The position numbers were made by a program, and so were the translations under genes. Positions 27,998 to 40,165 of a DNA stretch of 64,000 bases are shown here, one piece after another. The DNA is taken from NCBI RefSeq assembly GCF_004115265.2, contig NC_046287.1:78105611-78169610 (forward strand), in the 5' to 3' direction. The notes beneath the pieces are model-generated. The model did no database searches and was not told where the DNA came from. It saw only the letters and a program-made list of their open reading frames with translations. The stretch is from Rhinolophus ferrumequinum. Taxonomy: Eukaryota > Chordata > Mammalia > Chiroptera > Rhinolophidae. How positions within the stretch are numbered: the first letter of the stretch is position 1; every line of letters begins with the position of its first letter.

Positions 27998-28599
27998 CTA
28001 GAGGCGGGGTGAGGAATAAACCCACTTGAATGCAATGCTGAAAACACCCTGTGACCATTAGAAATAGTCCCAAGACTATTTCCAGGAGTCTCCACAAGGC
28101 CGGACAGGAGCTCTTTTCCTGAGGTAAACTCCACGTAAAATCAAGACGGTCTCTGCCCTTTACGTCAGGATGAAAAGCAGAACAGTAGCTCTGGCTCCGG
28201 TACATCACCTACAGACCAAGACAGTCTGCTCCCTTCCGGGATTTCCAATGTAAGCCAGTTTTTAAACCATTGGGGGGTCAGCACAGGTATGAGTGTTTCT
28301 AAACCAGGTAGAAGAGAATTCAAGAGGGCCGAAATCCTAGGAAACTTCTCAGGAACCTCACAGAAAATTACACGATCCCGGGAAAATTCTTTAAAATTAG
28401 GATTATACAACTTGATGAGCGATACCATGACCCCAACGAAGGGACTAGGAACTTGACTGTCATAAAGGTCAATCTGTCCTGCATCCCGAAGCAGGGATAA
28501 GCAGAAACAACCTGAAAGGGAGAAGCTGAGAAAGAAAGGGGCTGAATGGTTTTCAGAGGTTAGGAGAGTGTTAAAGAAAAATAAGGATTTAGGATTGCA

Positions 28600-29041
28600 T
28601 AGTGTGGAGACAGAGTCCCAGAGAGCAGTTGCCAGGCTCTCGGCCTCATGTGCAAAGGTGCTGGCTCGAGTAGTAAATGGCCATCAGCTGTGACTAGTTG
28701 GCCGTCAGCTGTGACTAGTTGGCCATTAGCCACTAAGATAACTGCCGTAGCTCCGCTAGCAAGCGTGGATTGCGGCTAGCAAGTACGGTTAGCAAGTGGA
28801 TTGTGGATTGCGGATCGTGTGGATCCTACTTCCTGTGTCTCGCCTGGCCACCAGCGAGACTGGGGTGCAGGAAGACCCCTCGTTGAGGTACTGGCGGATG
28901 TTTGCTTTTGTGTCTCAACCAGCCACCAGCGAGAATACAGTGGTAGGACTCCCCTATCTATGGCTCCGTTGCTGTTCCTTTTTGGCCTCGCCATGTCCTG
29001 CGTTCTGGTGCGGGGAGCGGGAGCTGGGACCCTGCGTGACA
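28600..29041 (-). mobile_element. Solo LTR of an endogenous retrovirus (fossil), copy 2
   Basis: About 442 bp, read on the minus strand from TGTCACGCAGGG to CACACTA. It is flanked by an exact 4-bp repeat TGCA (28596-28599 and 29042-29045), the duplication length usual for class I (gammaretrovirus-like) elements. It is related to the + strand copy at 3581-3987, but a block around a 'ctcgctggtggc' motif appears twice here and once there. No internal viral region adjoins it, so it is solo. It lies in the last WWC2 intron in the same orientation as the gene. Confidence 0.75.
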
Positions 29042-30289
29042 TGCAGTTACCAAAGACAAAAGCAATATGTCTGTTTTTTCTACAAAACCTTCACCCGGTA
29101 CATACTCTCCCATCAACAGGTTTACTGAGGGTGTGTTGTGTACGCAGGTCACGTTGGCCGCTGTGAAGAATGAGGCACCAGCCCTCCTCTGAGAAAAACT
29201 AACAGTCTAGATGGGGGAGGAAGTGTGGGGTTAGAAGCCAGCACTGGAGTGGAAAAGAATAAGGAAAAGAGAGAGGAGAGTGGAAAAAAATTACAGAAAT
29301 TGAAATCAGAGTTATTTTTGTGGTATAGTGTCCTGTTGATTTGTTCGATTCCAGAACAGACAAAAATCATTTAAAAAGACAAGTGAACGTGGTCATGACA
29401 TCACTGAAGGCTACAAGGCAGAACTGAAAACTGGGGACTCCCACTCGAACACTTCCTGCAAGTGGGTTTCTTTGGCTACCATGGTGTTTTTTAAATGCCT
29501 GAATTATTGCCAGTATCCACATGTGAGATATTTCACATAAAATCCCTGATTTCTAATTTCCCTTGACAAATCTGAAGACCAGGGAACACAGGGCTCTTGG
29601 TTCCAGGTGAAACATGCGGCCGGGGCAGAGGAGCCTGTGCTTTGGGCAGAGCACCCCAGCCCCACCGCTCACCACTCTCTCACCGCCCCAGGCCTGGTGA
29701 CGGAGACCGGGTGCCTCCCTCCCTCCAGTACAGTCTGTCTTATCTGGTCCATCTCACTCATTTTCATCACCTGCCCGGTGACATAAATGCGTTTGTACGT
29801 TAAGGGACACAGGAGTGTTTATAAATCTCTATTTTGGGTTTTAGCAGCAGCTGAGGGTTGGATGAGTCCCATGCTGCATGATGATGCCTACCTCAAAGAG
29901 ACCATGAAGATTCCTCTCACCACCCCGAGTTCTAAAAACCCAAAGAGCAGCATTCTCTAAAAGTTAAAAGAGTGATTCGGCAGCAGCATGGCGGCAGGAT
30001 GAACTTGACTCTTTATACTATAAACGGTCATATTAAAACAAAAGTCTGAAGCCCTTGACGCCTCAGCTTCCTTTCCCTCCACTCTGGGCTCATCCATCCT
30101 TCAGTCAACACTGATCTCCACCTCCATCCTCTGGCTTCCCTCTGCCACCTGGCACCCAGTCCCGTCCCCTCCCCACTACGCTTGCCCCACCTGGCATCTT
30201 AATGTGTGTCTCCACAGGTCTCCTCCTTCAGCCTAACAGCTTTCTACAGACTCCTCTATACAACACACACACGCACCCAAATCAATAAA

Positions 30290-30600
30290 ACCTTTTCTGT
30301 GGTCCTTCTCTCACCTGCACGGTCACCAGTGGCCTCCTGATCACCAACGTGGGGGGGAGGGGAGGTGGGGGCATATTTTTCAATTCACTCCTTTCTTGTG
30401 TTTGACAGTATCAATAACCTCCCCTCCCTCCAGCCCCAGAACTACGCTCTCCTGTTCTCCTTTGACCTCGGACCTCTCCTTCTCACATCTTTCTGGCTGT
30501 GAGCGAGCCGCTCCATGGTTGGCATCCACCCAACCTTCTCTCCTGGCCACCTTTTCACATTTTCTGGGATGTCTGACCCATTTCCCTTGATGGAACTGCT
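30290..30600 (+). repeat. L2 LINE ORF2-region remnant
   Basis: 'cactcctttcttgtgtttgacagtatcaataacctcccctccctcc' and 'ctctcctgttctcctttgacctcgg...tctcctt' follow the L2 sense pattern around its 'ttgacactgttgaccactcc' region. It is very decayed, and the similar C/T-rich text at 30900-31190 may be a further piece of the same kind. Confidence 0.4.
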
Positions 30601-30812
30601 GCATGGAGGACCCCCATTTTTTTCAATCTCCTCTCCTGACCCTTAATCCTGGCTTTGGATTTTTATTTCTACTTGACAGTCACCTGGGCTGTCCTACCGA
30701 ATCGTTAGTCTGCCAGGCCCCAAAGCACGACTCACTGCCCTCACCACAATCCTGCGGCCCCCTCCAGCGTCCTCAGTCCCCACGGCGCACCTGGACGCAG
30801 CGCTCCGCCCGC

Positions 30813-30868
30813 TCCCGCGCCCCTCCGCCCGCGCCCCTCCGCCCGCGCCCCTCCGCCCGCGCCCCTCC
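30813..30868. repeat. 14-bp GC-rich tandem repeat, four copies
   Basis: Unit GCCCGCGCCCCTCC; the last three copies (30827-30868) are identical and the first differs at two positions. It is a CpG-dense minisatellite inside the last WWC2 intron. Confidence 0.95.
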
Positions 30869-31677
30869 CGTCACACTCCCATCACCTGACTGGCCTCCCC
30901 CTTTTCAGCTGCCTCCTTGGCCCACTCTCCAGGATGCCTCTAAGGTCGGCCCCACATAAAACCTATCCCTTTCCCGTGCTTTTGTGCCTGGAGACCACAG
31001 CTGGCTCCCTCACCATCTATTCTCCTAGGCCGTGCAGGCTCCGCCGCTGGCACTCCCGCGCGCACATGGAGCTTGGCCTGCCCACCAAGGCTCTGTGCCT
31101 GTCCACACTGGTCCCTCCGCCTTGAGGCCCTTCTCATCCTACCCCTAGGGTGCCTGAAAAATTCGTGCCCATCCCTCCCGCCATGGTTCAAACACTGCCT
31201 GTCTTACAACCTCCGGCTAGCTTCTGCTAGACTTGGGCCTTCGGTGGGCCCTTCCCTCGCGGCACTGCGACGGCCTGCTTCCCTGCCACTTCCCCGCGCC
31301 GCAGGGCCCTGCACGGCGCGCGGCTTATGGGGGCGCCCAAGGAATGTCCCTGGAATGAGTGAGCAAAACTCCGAGATGTATGTCTTTTCTGTACCTTTTT
31401 GTATGCTGCATCAAGATGTGTCAGTGAGATGTGCTAAATGCTTCTGAGAGCTGGGGACCCTCTGGGTTCCTTGGGAGCCAGGCTTTAATTGAGTCAGGAC
31501 TGCTGCCAGTGGAGTTTGTACCCTCAGGAGGGAGCCAATGGAAACTTATACGTCCACTCTGGGAGACAGGATTTGACGTCTCACATCCTGATACTAACTT
31601 CCAGCACTCTGAGGTGAACCCCTACGTAATTCAGACCACATGCGGACACCCCCAGTGTCCCAGGCAGGGCCGTTTAC

Positions 31678-31805
31678 CTGAAGGACTGCACCTGCCGGGG
31701 CACCTTCCGGCTCTGTTCCCGGAGCCGACACACGTCCTTGGAGACCTGCCTCATCAATTTCTCGGCATTCAAACCTTGCTTCTGCTCTTCTTTTGACTGT
31801 TCGGC
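31678..31805 (-). CDS. WWC2: WWC2 penultimate coding exon
   Basis: A 128-bp exon encoding 42 residues plus two bases, beginning AEQSKEEQKQGLNAEKLMRQ and ending VPRQVQSF. It is Lys/Glu/Gln-rich and predicted helical, near the C-terminus of the scaffold. The acceptor is 'tttgccag|GCC' and the donor 'TTCAG|gtaaac' on the minus strand. Phase 0 at the start fits the CAG end of exon 43319-43561, and phase 2 at the end fits the final exon. The order and sequence match WWC2 as I recall it. Confidence 0.95.
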
Positions 31806-32199
31806 CTGGCAAAGGAAATAAAAACACAAAAACCCCATATAAGGCTAAGTATTATGGAAATCCTCAAAGACATGCTATAAGGCTTGAAAGATTGCGAACT
31901 AAAGCCAGGAGGGAAGTTTAGGCAGCTCATGAGGTGGATGTCTTTTCTCACCATCAGGGGACAACACTCATGGGTTCAACTCATGCTTAGGTGAGACAGT
32001 CATTGATTTGGGGAGAGTTTATTGCATTTAAAAAATCTCATTACACAGGTAATACGTGATCAGTTTATTACATCTGGAAAACCTAAGAATCCTCAAAAGG
32101 GAAACTAAACACTACTTACGGCAGGCACTGTGTGCAAGAAATATATACTGTTAACATTTTGGCGAATATTCTTTCAACCTCTTATTCATCCGTTCAGCA

Positions 32200-32600
32200 C
32201 TTTTTTTGGATCTATTTTAGCCATTTAAAAACTGTTGAAGTAGAATTTATATACCAAAAATGTACACATAAATTGTAGCTCACAAAACTTGTACAAATCG
32301 AACACACCCATGTACCCAGCACCAGATGAAGAAACAGACATTCCCAGTTCCCAGAGAACTTCTTTGTCCTCTTCCAGCAACCAGCCTCAAGGTTACCAGC
32401 ATCTGACTTCTAACAGCATAGGTCACTTTTGCCTATTTTGTTTATATAAATGCAATAGTACAGCAGGTGTTCTTTAGGGTCTAACTTCTCTTGCTCAGTA
32501 TTATGCGTACGAGATCATACATACTATTGCATGTGTTTGTAACCTGTTTTACTCACTGCTGTATAATATTCCATGGTGTGACGTTACCACAATTTTGCAC
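32200..32600 (-). mobile_element. L1M-type LINE 3' remnant
   Basis: The + strand reads 'aagtagaatttatataccaaaaatgtacac', 'cacacccatgtacccagcaccagatgaagaaacagac', 'gtttatataaatgcaatagtac', 'gctgtataatattccatggtgtg', the complement of an old L1 3' region. It is decayed and lies in the last long WWC2 intron. Confidence 0.55.
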
Positions 32601-32649
32601 GAACACATTTTAAAAATAAAAATGGAATAATAAATATTATATTAAAAGT

Positions 32650-33040
32650 TCCCTTTTCATTCATTCATTTATCCAATCCACAAACATTTATTGATTTCCT
32701 TCTAAAGAAAGGAGGTATAAGTTAGTGAAAAGCACAAACTCTGGAGCCTGATTGCCTGGATTCAAATCCCATCTCTGACATTCACTAGTGACGTGAATTT
32801 GGGCAAATTGCTTGACCTTCCTGTGCCATAGTTTCCTCATCTGTAAACTGGGAGTAACTACTTACTTCAAAGGGTTGTTGTAAAGTTTAAATGAGTTAAT
32901 ATATGTAAAGTACTTAGAGCCCATAAAATCTACTATTTCAGTGTTTAGCTATTACTGTTTTTTTTTTTTTTTAAACTACCAGGCACCTTACTAGGACCTA
33001 GGGATATAGCTATGAACAAGACAGTAAATGTACCAAAAAG
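32650..33040. repeat. Old repeat split by a MIR insertion
   Basis: 'cattcattcatttatccaatccacaaacatttattg' (32657-32695) and 'ctaccaggcaccttactaggacctagggatatagctatgaacaagaca' (about 32976-33025) are consecutive parts of one common ancient mammalian repeat. A MIR separates them, so the MIR is younger than the flanking element. Confidence 0.45.
32735..32950 (+). repeat. MIR SINE, well preserved
   Basis: Nearly the full sense consensus: 'actctggagcctgattgcctggattcaaatccc' (B box), 'gggcaaattgcttgacctt', 'gtttcctcatctgtaaactggg', 'gggttgttgtaaagtttaaatgagttaatatatgtaaag'. A T-run follows at 32957-32972. Confidence 0.85.
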
Positions 33041-36000
33041 ACCCTGAGACACGGATTTTAATAACCCAAGTCACAGACCGTCTCGGCAGGGATAAAATTG
33101 GTGGTGGTTTCTGTTACTTAGGAGTAAGGGGAGCAGGGTATGAGTTATAGCACCTGGCAGCCTCCCAGGGCACTGCTTGGGTAGCTAAGTTTCCCCAACA
33201 TCCCTGGAGAGAATTAGGAGGGAAAGTGGGGAGGAAAGTTCCCTGTATCAGCACCATTTTGCTCAGAATTCATTTTCTTAAAGCAGCTTTCCAAATAAAT
33301 GCCAAAGCCAACTCACGTATTTGTAAGGTCTCACAGTCCCCAAAACACAAAGTAAATTAAATTAGATTTTTATTTCTGTCAGATGGGGATGCCTGCTTTT
33401 AAGACGAAAAGACTGCTTTTAGGTGACACCACTTCCCTTCGTTGAGTGCATACGTTTATAGTCTTCAGTCTCCACTTCACAGAAAGCTAAATCCCCTACA
33501 ACGCGGGATCCCTTGAACTTTGCTAATGATAATCGAGTGCAGTGACCTCTGATTTTTTTCACCACAAAGGATCTCTTTTCTAGATATTTTTTACTGCCTC
33601 CCTTCCCTCTCCCTGTTTTGAAAGGTTTTCTTTAGAAAACTGGTCTATATTTGTTAAGTAACAATTCTCTCTCGAATATTTTGTAATTGATGAGATAGGT
33701 TAGCTGTCACTGGGAACTTCTGAATTTATGTAATTCAAGTTCAAAGCGGACAAATGTGATACTTTTACTTCCTTTGTGAAGCCTTATCTTTAGTAAATGG
33801 ATGATTTTTCATTAGGTCCCAGGTAAAAAACTACTGACTTCGTAAACACAAAGAAATGACTGCTACCATGACATGATATGTCAAATGAGTAAATCAGTAA
33901 GTATATTAGAAGTACTGCTGCTATTCTAATTCTTGGTAAATTATGACTAAACCAATCTTACACTGGCTGTCTACTTATTGACTTGAACAACACATAGTTC
34001 AGAAAAAGCCAGAGAAGGTAGGTACACGCTAATATACTTAGGTACGAAAATCTGACCCAGCGTCCCCCCAAAAATGTATTTTCTCAGATCAGAAATACAA
34101 CAGGCCCCCAGGATCCTGCTCAGTCTTTTGCCACTTTCCATGTGAACGAGATTGTGCTGCTTTATTTTATCCCCTTTAGATCACTATTAAGACAGGCCCT
34201 CTAAGTAGCCTAATGGCTGATGATATTTTCAACTACCAGCATTTTTGTGGTGATTGCAAAATCACTTTGAAACTTGGCTTTGTTTTGTGTAAAACAAGCC
34301 TGACAGTGGAACACACAGAGATACCCCTTTTCCTACGGAATAAAAACATGCTTCACTGAAGACTCCATTTGTCTCTATGTTTACATATTTATATTTGTAC
34401 CTATATCTGTATCTTTCTTCCAAAAATCTGGGTGACAAAATAGATCATCAAATTTTTGTCAGCTGTTAATAATCAGTAGGAGCCAACTTTGCGGGCAGTT
34501 AAATCAGTGTTGACGACTTCACTGCAATCATTAAGATTTATTTTGTTGAATGAGGTGTATTACTATCTTTGACATGTAATTTTCTTAGCAGATTCTAACT
34601 TTTAAAAGGGTTAACATCTGTCATTATTAGAAGCTTTTCTGAACTCTGGGAAACAGTCTGAGGAAGAAATAGAAATTTCTGCTTTGTAAGCAACATGAGG
34701 CTCCTTGGGGAAAAGGCACACCTGTCCCCTTCCTGCCCAGCAAGTCACGACGAGCTGCCTGATTCACAAGGGTCGGAAGACACTTTCTATGGCCCCGATT
34801 CAGAGGAGTGTGATTAACCTTCAGTTTAAGCGCTGGGAGCCTGACCTGCAGAAAGGTGCAGTGATTTACTTCCAGGCACATTAAGAAGCCTAACGGAATA
34901 AGGAGTACAACCCAGTCTTAATTTACAGTCCTCCATTTCCTGTTGTGCTTCCTCGGGGGGTTGTACAATACACCAGGACACTAAGTCTGATTCAGTTTTT
35001 ATTCCGAGCTACAAACCAATCTTTCAACCACCAAGGAGGAAGGTTATGGAGTATGACCCGGAGGCCTGCCAGCTTCCCTGACCAGGGAGGCAAATCCAGG
35101 ATGTGCTTCTGGCTTCAATTAACTGCTTTTCTGGGAGCTGTATTTTTTATGGCAATTGGCAGGCTCTTTGCTCATCGTTAGGCATTTTATGAGCACCCTG
35201 CCGAAAATCTCACAAATCCCCAACACTACAGGGACATGAAAGGGCAGCGTGTGAGTATGTGTTGGTGTGTCCACATGTACTCATATATAAAGAAGAGCAT
35301 GTGGAAATGAAGAGCAAGCAGGAGAGATAAGTCAATGGTTATTACCAACCTCTGTGGCCATAATGAAAGGTACGCAATTGAAGTAGTCTGTATTTTCACA
35401 GAGCTGGCTATTACAAACTTCAGTGGTGACAAAGAAAAGTACATAACTCAAACAGTCTATGTATACAGAGTTGGTAAAAATAAAGATAAAAACATCTGTA
35501 CTCAGGGAATAAGATTGTTTTTAAAACAGCATAAAGGCACCTTGTTTTGTGAGCTTTTTCTTCACTGCTGCTTCATACAACAACGGCCAGTAGGCAGAAG
35601 GAGACAAAGATGGAGGGGCAGCAGGCTTGGTGGTTTCCCACAGTTCAATAAAGATCTGCTCTACGTGACCTGCGTAAGACTGAACTGTGAACATCTTTAT
35701 ATGGGGAAGCTTCCAGGAATCACATCTTATCTTGGACTTTAGAGTTATCCATGTACCCTAAAGGTTTGGTTCTTTTACGCCATGAAATGGTTCTTCCACA
35801 CATTTCCCTGAATCTTCGCTTGTTATTGAAAGCATATTATATTTGATCATTCTGTGAAAGAGATCACAGAATTTTGCAACTAGAAACGCTCTTTTGTGGC
35901 TATCTTAATCCAATTCTCTTATTTTACAGACAAGTATATAAAATCCTATTTGAGCACAGAAAAAACAAAGCAACAGATATGCACACTTTTTCTAGCATTT

Positions 36001-39000
36001 TATAAGGCTGATCTGTTTTTATTTAATTATTTTTTTGTTTGATGAGAAAGAGGAAGGAGCTGTGCAGGAAAGGAATGGGGGGAGGGTAATGAGAACGCAA
36101 AGCTGGCAGATGTCAGAGGTGCTCGCCCTCACCCCAGAAGCACCTGTGGGTTTCTTGGCCTTGCTGTTATCTAGACCCAAAACAAGGATCTCCAGTGTAT
36201 CCCAGTGACTTTTTCACTGGGTATCATCAGGCTAGCTGGAGAGTTTGGGCCCTGTATTGTGGGGGAAAAAAAACAAACACAAACAAACAACATTTTGTGC
36301 ATATGAGTTTCAACTCCTCTAACAAAGGAGCTTTACATTGAAGTGCTGATAACACCCCGTATGACGTTCATAGTAACGCTCTAGGAAAATGACAGCAATG
36401 GTATGGGGGGGACTGGATACAACTATCTCAGCTCTTAATGGCCCTTATTTCCATATATCTATATCCATGTTTGGTTAGGCTGGCATTTTCTTGGTAACTG
36501 GGAAAGGTATATTCTCACTCTGAATCAGACATCTTTAACATGTCAACTCAGATCCTCTTGACCTTCCTGTTTCCTTGTGGTCACCGTCTCTGGGGGGTCC
36601 GGAGGGGGCGTCTAGTGGACTCCATGAAGGCACACTAGAGTCCCCTCATTCCTGCCGGAGCCTCCGGCCCCTGCCATAGGTTTTCCTGTTGAAGCCGAAA
36701 TATGCTACGAGATTGCTTGGCACCCACACATGCACATGGCCAGAACACTTCTCCTTCCCCTTCTCTGCGGGACAGCTGTGAGGCACAGCCCCTCGTGGCC
36801 GGTCCTTTGGACGCCAGCAAGCAGCACACAGTGGCCACCTCCTTCCTCGCCTCCCCTCTGCGCCCTGGGGCTGCTCCCCCTTCATGAAACCGTGGAACAG
36901 TCACAAGAGGAACTCCCTGAGCTCTTCTTCTCTCCCAGAATCTTGATGTGCGAACTGATTATGAAACCAACTCAGTGCTGGTTCATCAGCTAATACAGAT
37001 CAGAAACCCTCTATTAAGACAGAATTAAATTTCTAAACAAAATCATCGGCAAGGTGTGTAAGGGTGATTACGTCAGCAGCGGACACTTATGAGGCTAGAC
37101 TTGCGCCTAAATAGGTGCCATTTAATGAGTGAACAACTGCAAGTTACTATAAAAACAAAGCACTATTTGACAAAGAAAGAATTCTACAGTGTCACTCTTC
37201 TCCAGCACTTCCAAAGCTGGAACAAGATCAGCTTACAGCCTGCATCGGGCACGACTCAGGAGACTGCGGCCCTGGAACCTCTGCATCCTTGATGCCAACT
37301 GGAAAAGCCCATGAAGCCCGGCGAGCAGTTGTTCCCTCCTCTGACAAGCATCGTTCCTCTGCTGATGGAAGGCCTGCTCTCTGAGCAAAATGCATCCAAA
37401 GCGGCATTCAGCTAACTTTACTGGCCAGTGGCACTGGCCTCGTGCAGAAGTGCAGGGGTGTGCTGAGAATTTAAAAAGCAAACCCTCACATACCCACAGC
37501 AGCACTTTTATGCAGATGCTGGTTCTGAGGACAGCACAGGAAACGACAGTACCAGGCAGGTATTTTAGCCAGCACCCACTTTTTAGATGGTAACTTGCAA
37601 TAGGGATAAAAAATATGCTAATAATTAAGAGACAAAATGGGAAAATACCACTCATGTCACACAAATGGCTGCCTGAATGACAGAGATGACAGTTTTCAAA
37701 GAGGTCACTGACAAGGGAATTTAGTTCAACTTCATTCATATCATGTCTGGAAAAGCGGTCTGGCATTCCTATGACTATTTCTGTCACTAAGAACAGTATG
37801 ATAGGTTCGCGTGACAGGTAGGAAAACAAACAAACAAGGGGCAATCAGGGATCTTGGCAGCCTGGGAGGTGTGAACAGGCCGTTTTCTCCTTATCACGGC
37901 CATTATTTTCCTAGATCGTGACTGTCAACACCACACGGGATCCTGGGAACAGGACAGCATAAGACTCCTGTTTCAGAACAGAGTGTCAGAGAGTCAGGCT
38001 CATGTACAAAACGGCCCCCACAAAACACTAACTGATTTGATCCGATAATATCCCCAGACCATGGTACTCTTGGGACTTGGTCCCAGAGACCCCAAGGCAC
38101 AGCGTGGACCCAGGGTGCCCACATGGTGGCCGTGTCTAAGCTGGAGGGCAGGGCACAGGCCCTCAGGCACCCAAGCTCTCCTGAGGCCACCAAAAGTGCC
38201 CACCAGTCAGTTTTCATCATTCTTTATATGCTGTATTTATCTTTTCACCAGCAAGTCCAAAGGAAATCCTTTATTCTAGTGGCAGGTAGGGGGTAAACAG
38301 AACTCAAAACAGGGAACCCCAAGTCTGGTGAGCAAGATCAGCAGGCTTTAATGAGGCAGAGGAGATTTCGCCAAGGTTGGATGGGACATCTATTACCAGG
38401 CACTGTAACACGGAAGAAGCAAAAAGACGGCCTCATCACTCCCCTGGGGCATTCACACACTAGGCTGAAGGTGCCCTGGAAGAGGATGTGCATGAAGAGG
38501 TTTTTCTTCTTTACAGGGAACACTTCTGTTCAAGTTCCCCCAAGAAACCCCTCTCAGAACTTTCTGCAGCTGAAAACAAACACACATTCTGGACTGGCTC
38601 AGTAAAGGACAGATTATTAAAATGAACAGGTGTGCGTCAGACATCAAGTCGATGCAGGTTTCTGAGGCTCTGAGCAATGCATCTAAGTTGGCCCTGAAAA
38701 TCTATCTCCTGGGCTGTTGGGTTCTACATTCCATCCTGTTTTCATCTACTTGGACTACGGATTTGTTTAATGTAGAAAGAAAACAAGCATCATACTAAAA
38801 ACCTGCAAACCTCCAATCATTAATCAATACCAGCAAAAAGCTTAGCAGAATTCTATAAGGAAAGATTGAAAAAAATCACTGAGGACAACGGTATATTTAT
38901 GATACTTTTACCTTTGAAAAGATGCCTTACCCCTTCTGTTTCTTTTAATTAGTATTAGACGTACTGCGTGGATCTTGCCCAAGCTCCTGACTGGATCTTG

Positions 39001-39562
39001 TGGAATTTGTCTCGCCCTAGGGACATGGAAGAAGCCTCCCACCACATGGTGTTTCCAAAGAGTTCGTCTTTAGAAACTTCAGTGTCTTCCCATCACTTAA
39101 GACATCCAAGGCTCTTAACAATTTTGCCCCAATCTACCTTATCTCCAACTAGGTAGGAAACGGAATAGGTGTTGAAGATACAAAAATCAAAACCTGAGAT
39201 ACATTCCATATTTGTACTATGGGTTTTCAACGTTTATTTTTGACATTTAAGTCCTTAATCTACTCAGAGTTGATCTTTGTATATTAGGCAAGGATCCAAT
39301 GTTATCTTTTTCCACATGGATAATATTTTTTCCAGCTTCACTGATTCAGCAGGCCCTCCTTTAGCCACTGGCTGACATGCTATCTCCATCACAGAACCAC
39401 GCTCCACATACATGTGTCTGTTTCTGGGCTCCCACTTTCATGCCGATAATCAGTCTCAATTCTTCTGCCAATTCCTTACTGTTTTATCTACCTCACCAGC
39501 TTCAGAAATCCCAATTTCTTATAGGGCAAGTCCTCTTCCTTTTTTTTTTTTCTCAGAAGTAT

Positions 39563-39818
39563 CATTTTTTTTTAGCATAATAAAGTGATTTAAAAATTTT
39601 TAATTTAATTCTTTTTCAATTGCAGTTGACATTCAATATTAGTTTCAGGTGTACAGCATAGTGATTAGACATTTTTATAACTCATGAAGAGATTTCCCCG
39701 ATAAGTCTAGTACTCAGCTGGCACCATACATAGTTATTACATTATTATTGACTATGCTGTACTTTACACCCCCTTGACTATTTTGCAGTTGCCAATTTGT
39801 ACTTTCTAATTCCTTCTC
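39563..39818 (-). mobile_element. Younger L1 3' end insertion with target duplication
   Basis: The complement of the same bat-type L1 3' UTR that ends the element at 53181-56512 ('cagttgacattcaatattagtttcaggtgtacagcatagtgatt' mirrors the text there). CAGAAGTAT is repeated exactly at 39554-39562 and 39819-39827, with similar bases further out, giving a probable target-site duplication. It is strongly 5' truncated, about 256 bp. Confidence 0.75.
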
Positions 39819-39974
39819 CAGAAGTATTTTGACTATTCTTTGTCCTTTGTTCTTCACTAATTGTATCAATTTCCATGAAGAACCATGTAGGTAGGCATTC
39901 TGCTTGGAATTACACTAGCTCCGTGGTACATCTCAGGGAGAATCAAGCATCTCCACAACATTAATTCTTCCTCT

Positions 39975-40165
39975 ATATCGCGGGTTGGCCATCTATCTTT
40001 GTCAATAAAGTTTTATTAGAACACATCCAGAGTCATTTCTTTACATCTGGTCTGTGGCTGTTGTTGTGCTACATGGCAGAGTAGTAGTGATGAGAACCTA
40101 TGGTTCACAAAGCCTAAAATATTTCGTATGTGGCCCTTTATAGGAAAAGTTTGCTCTAGACGAAT
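39975..40165. mobile_element. Nonautonomous hAT-type DNA transposon remnant
   Basis: 'gggttggcc...ttgtcaataaagttttattagaacaca' to 'tggccctttataggaaaagtttgctctaga' matches a well-known mammalian MER-type element whose ends read 'gtcggcaaactttttctgtaaagggcc'. Subfamily not resolved. It sits inside the L1 remnant. Confidence 0.6.

Larger units (their letters stand above)
27998..31677 (-). other. WWC2: WWC2 last intron
   Basis: A GT-AG intron of 3680 bp. It holds an antisense-orientation solo LTR fossil (28600-29041), an L2-like stretch (about 30290-30600), a GC-rich zone (about 30780-31330) with a four-copy 14-bp tandem repeat, and no additional exon I can support. Confidence 0.75.

Noticed and set aside
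37233-37844. 203-codon minus-strand frame in a WWC2 intron
   Set aside because: Same strand as WWC2, so I considered an alternative exon. It has no homology I recognise, an erratic composition and no matching splice-phase context. A frame of this length is within chance for 64 kb in six frames.
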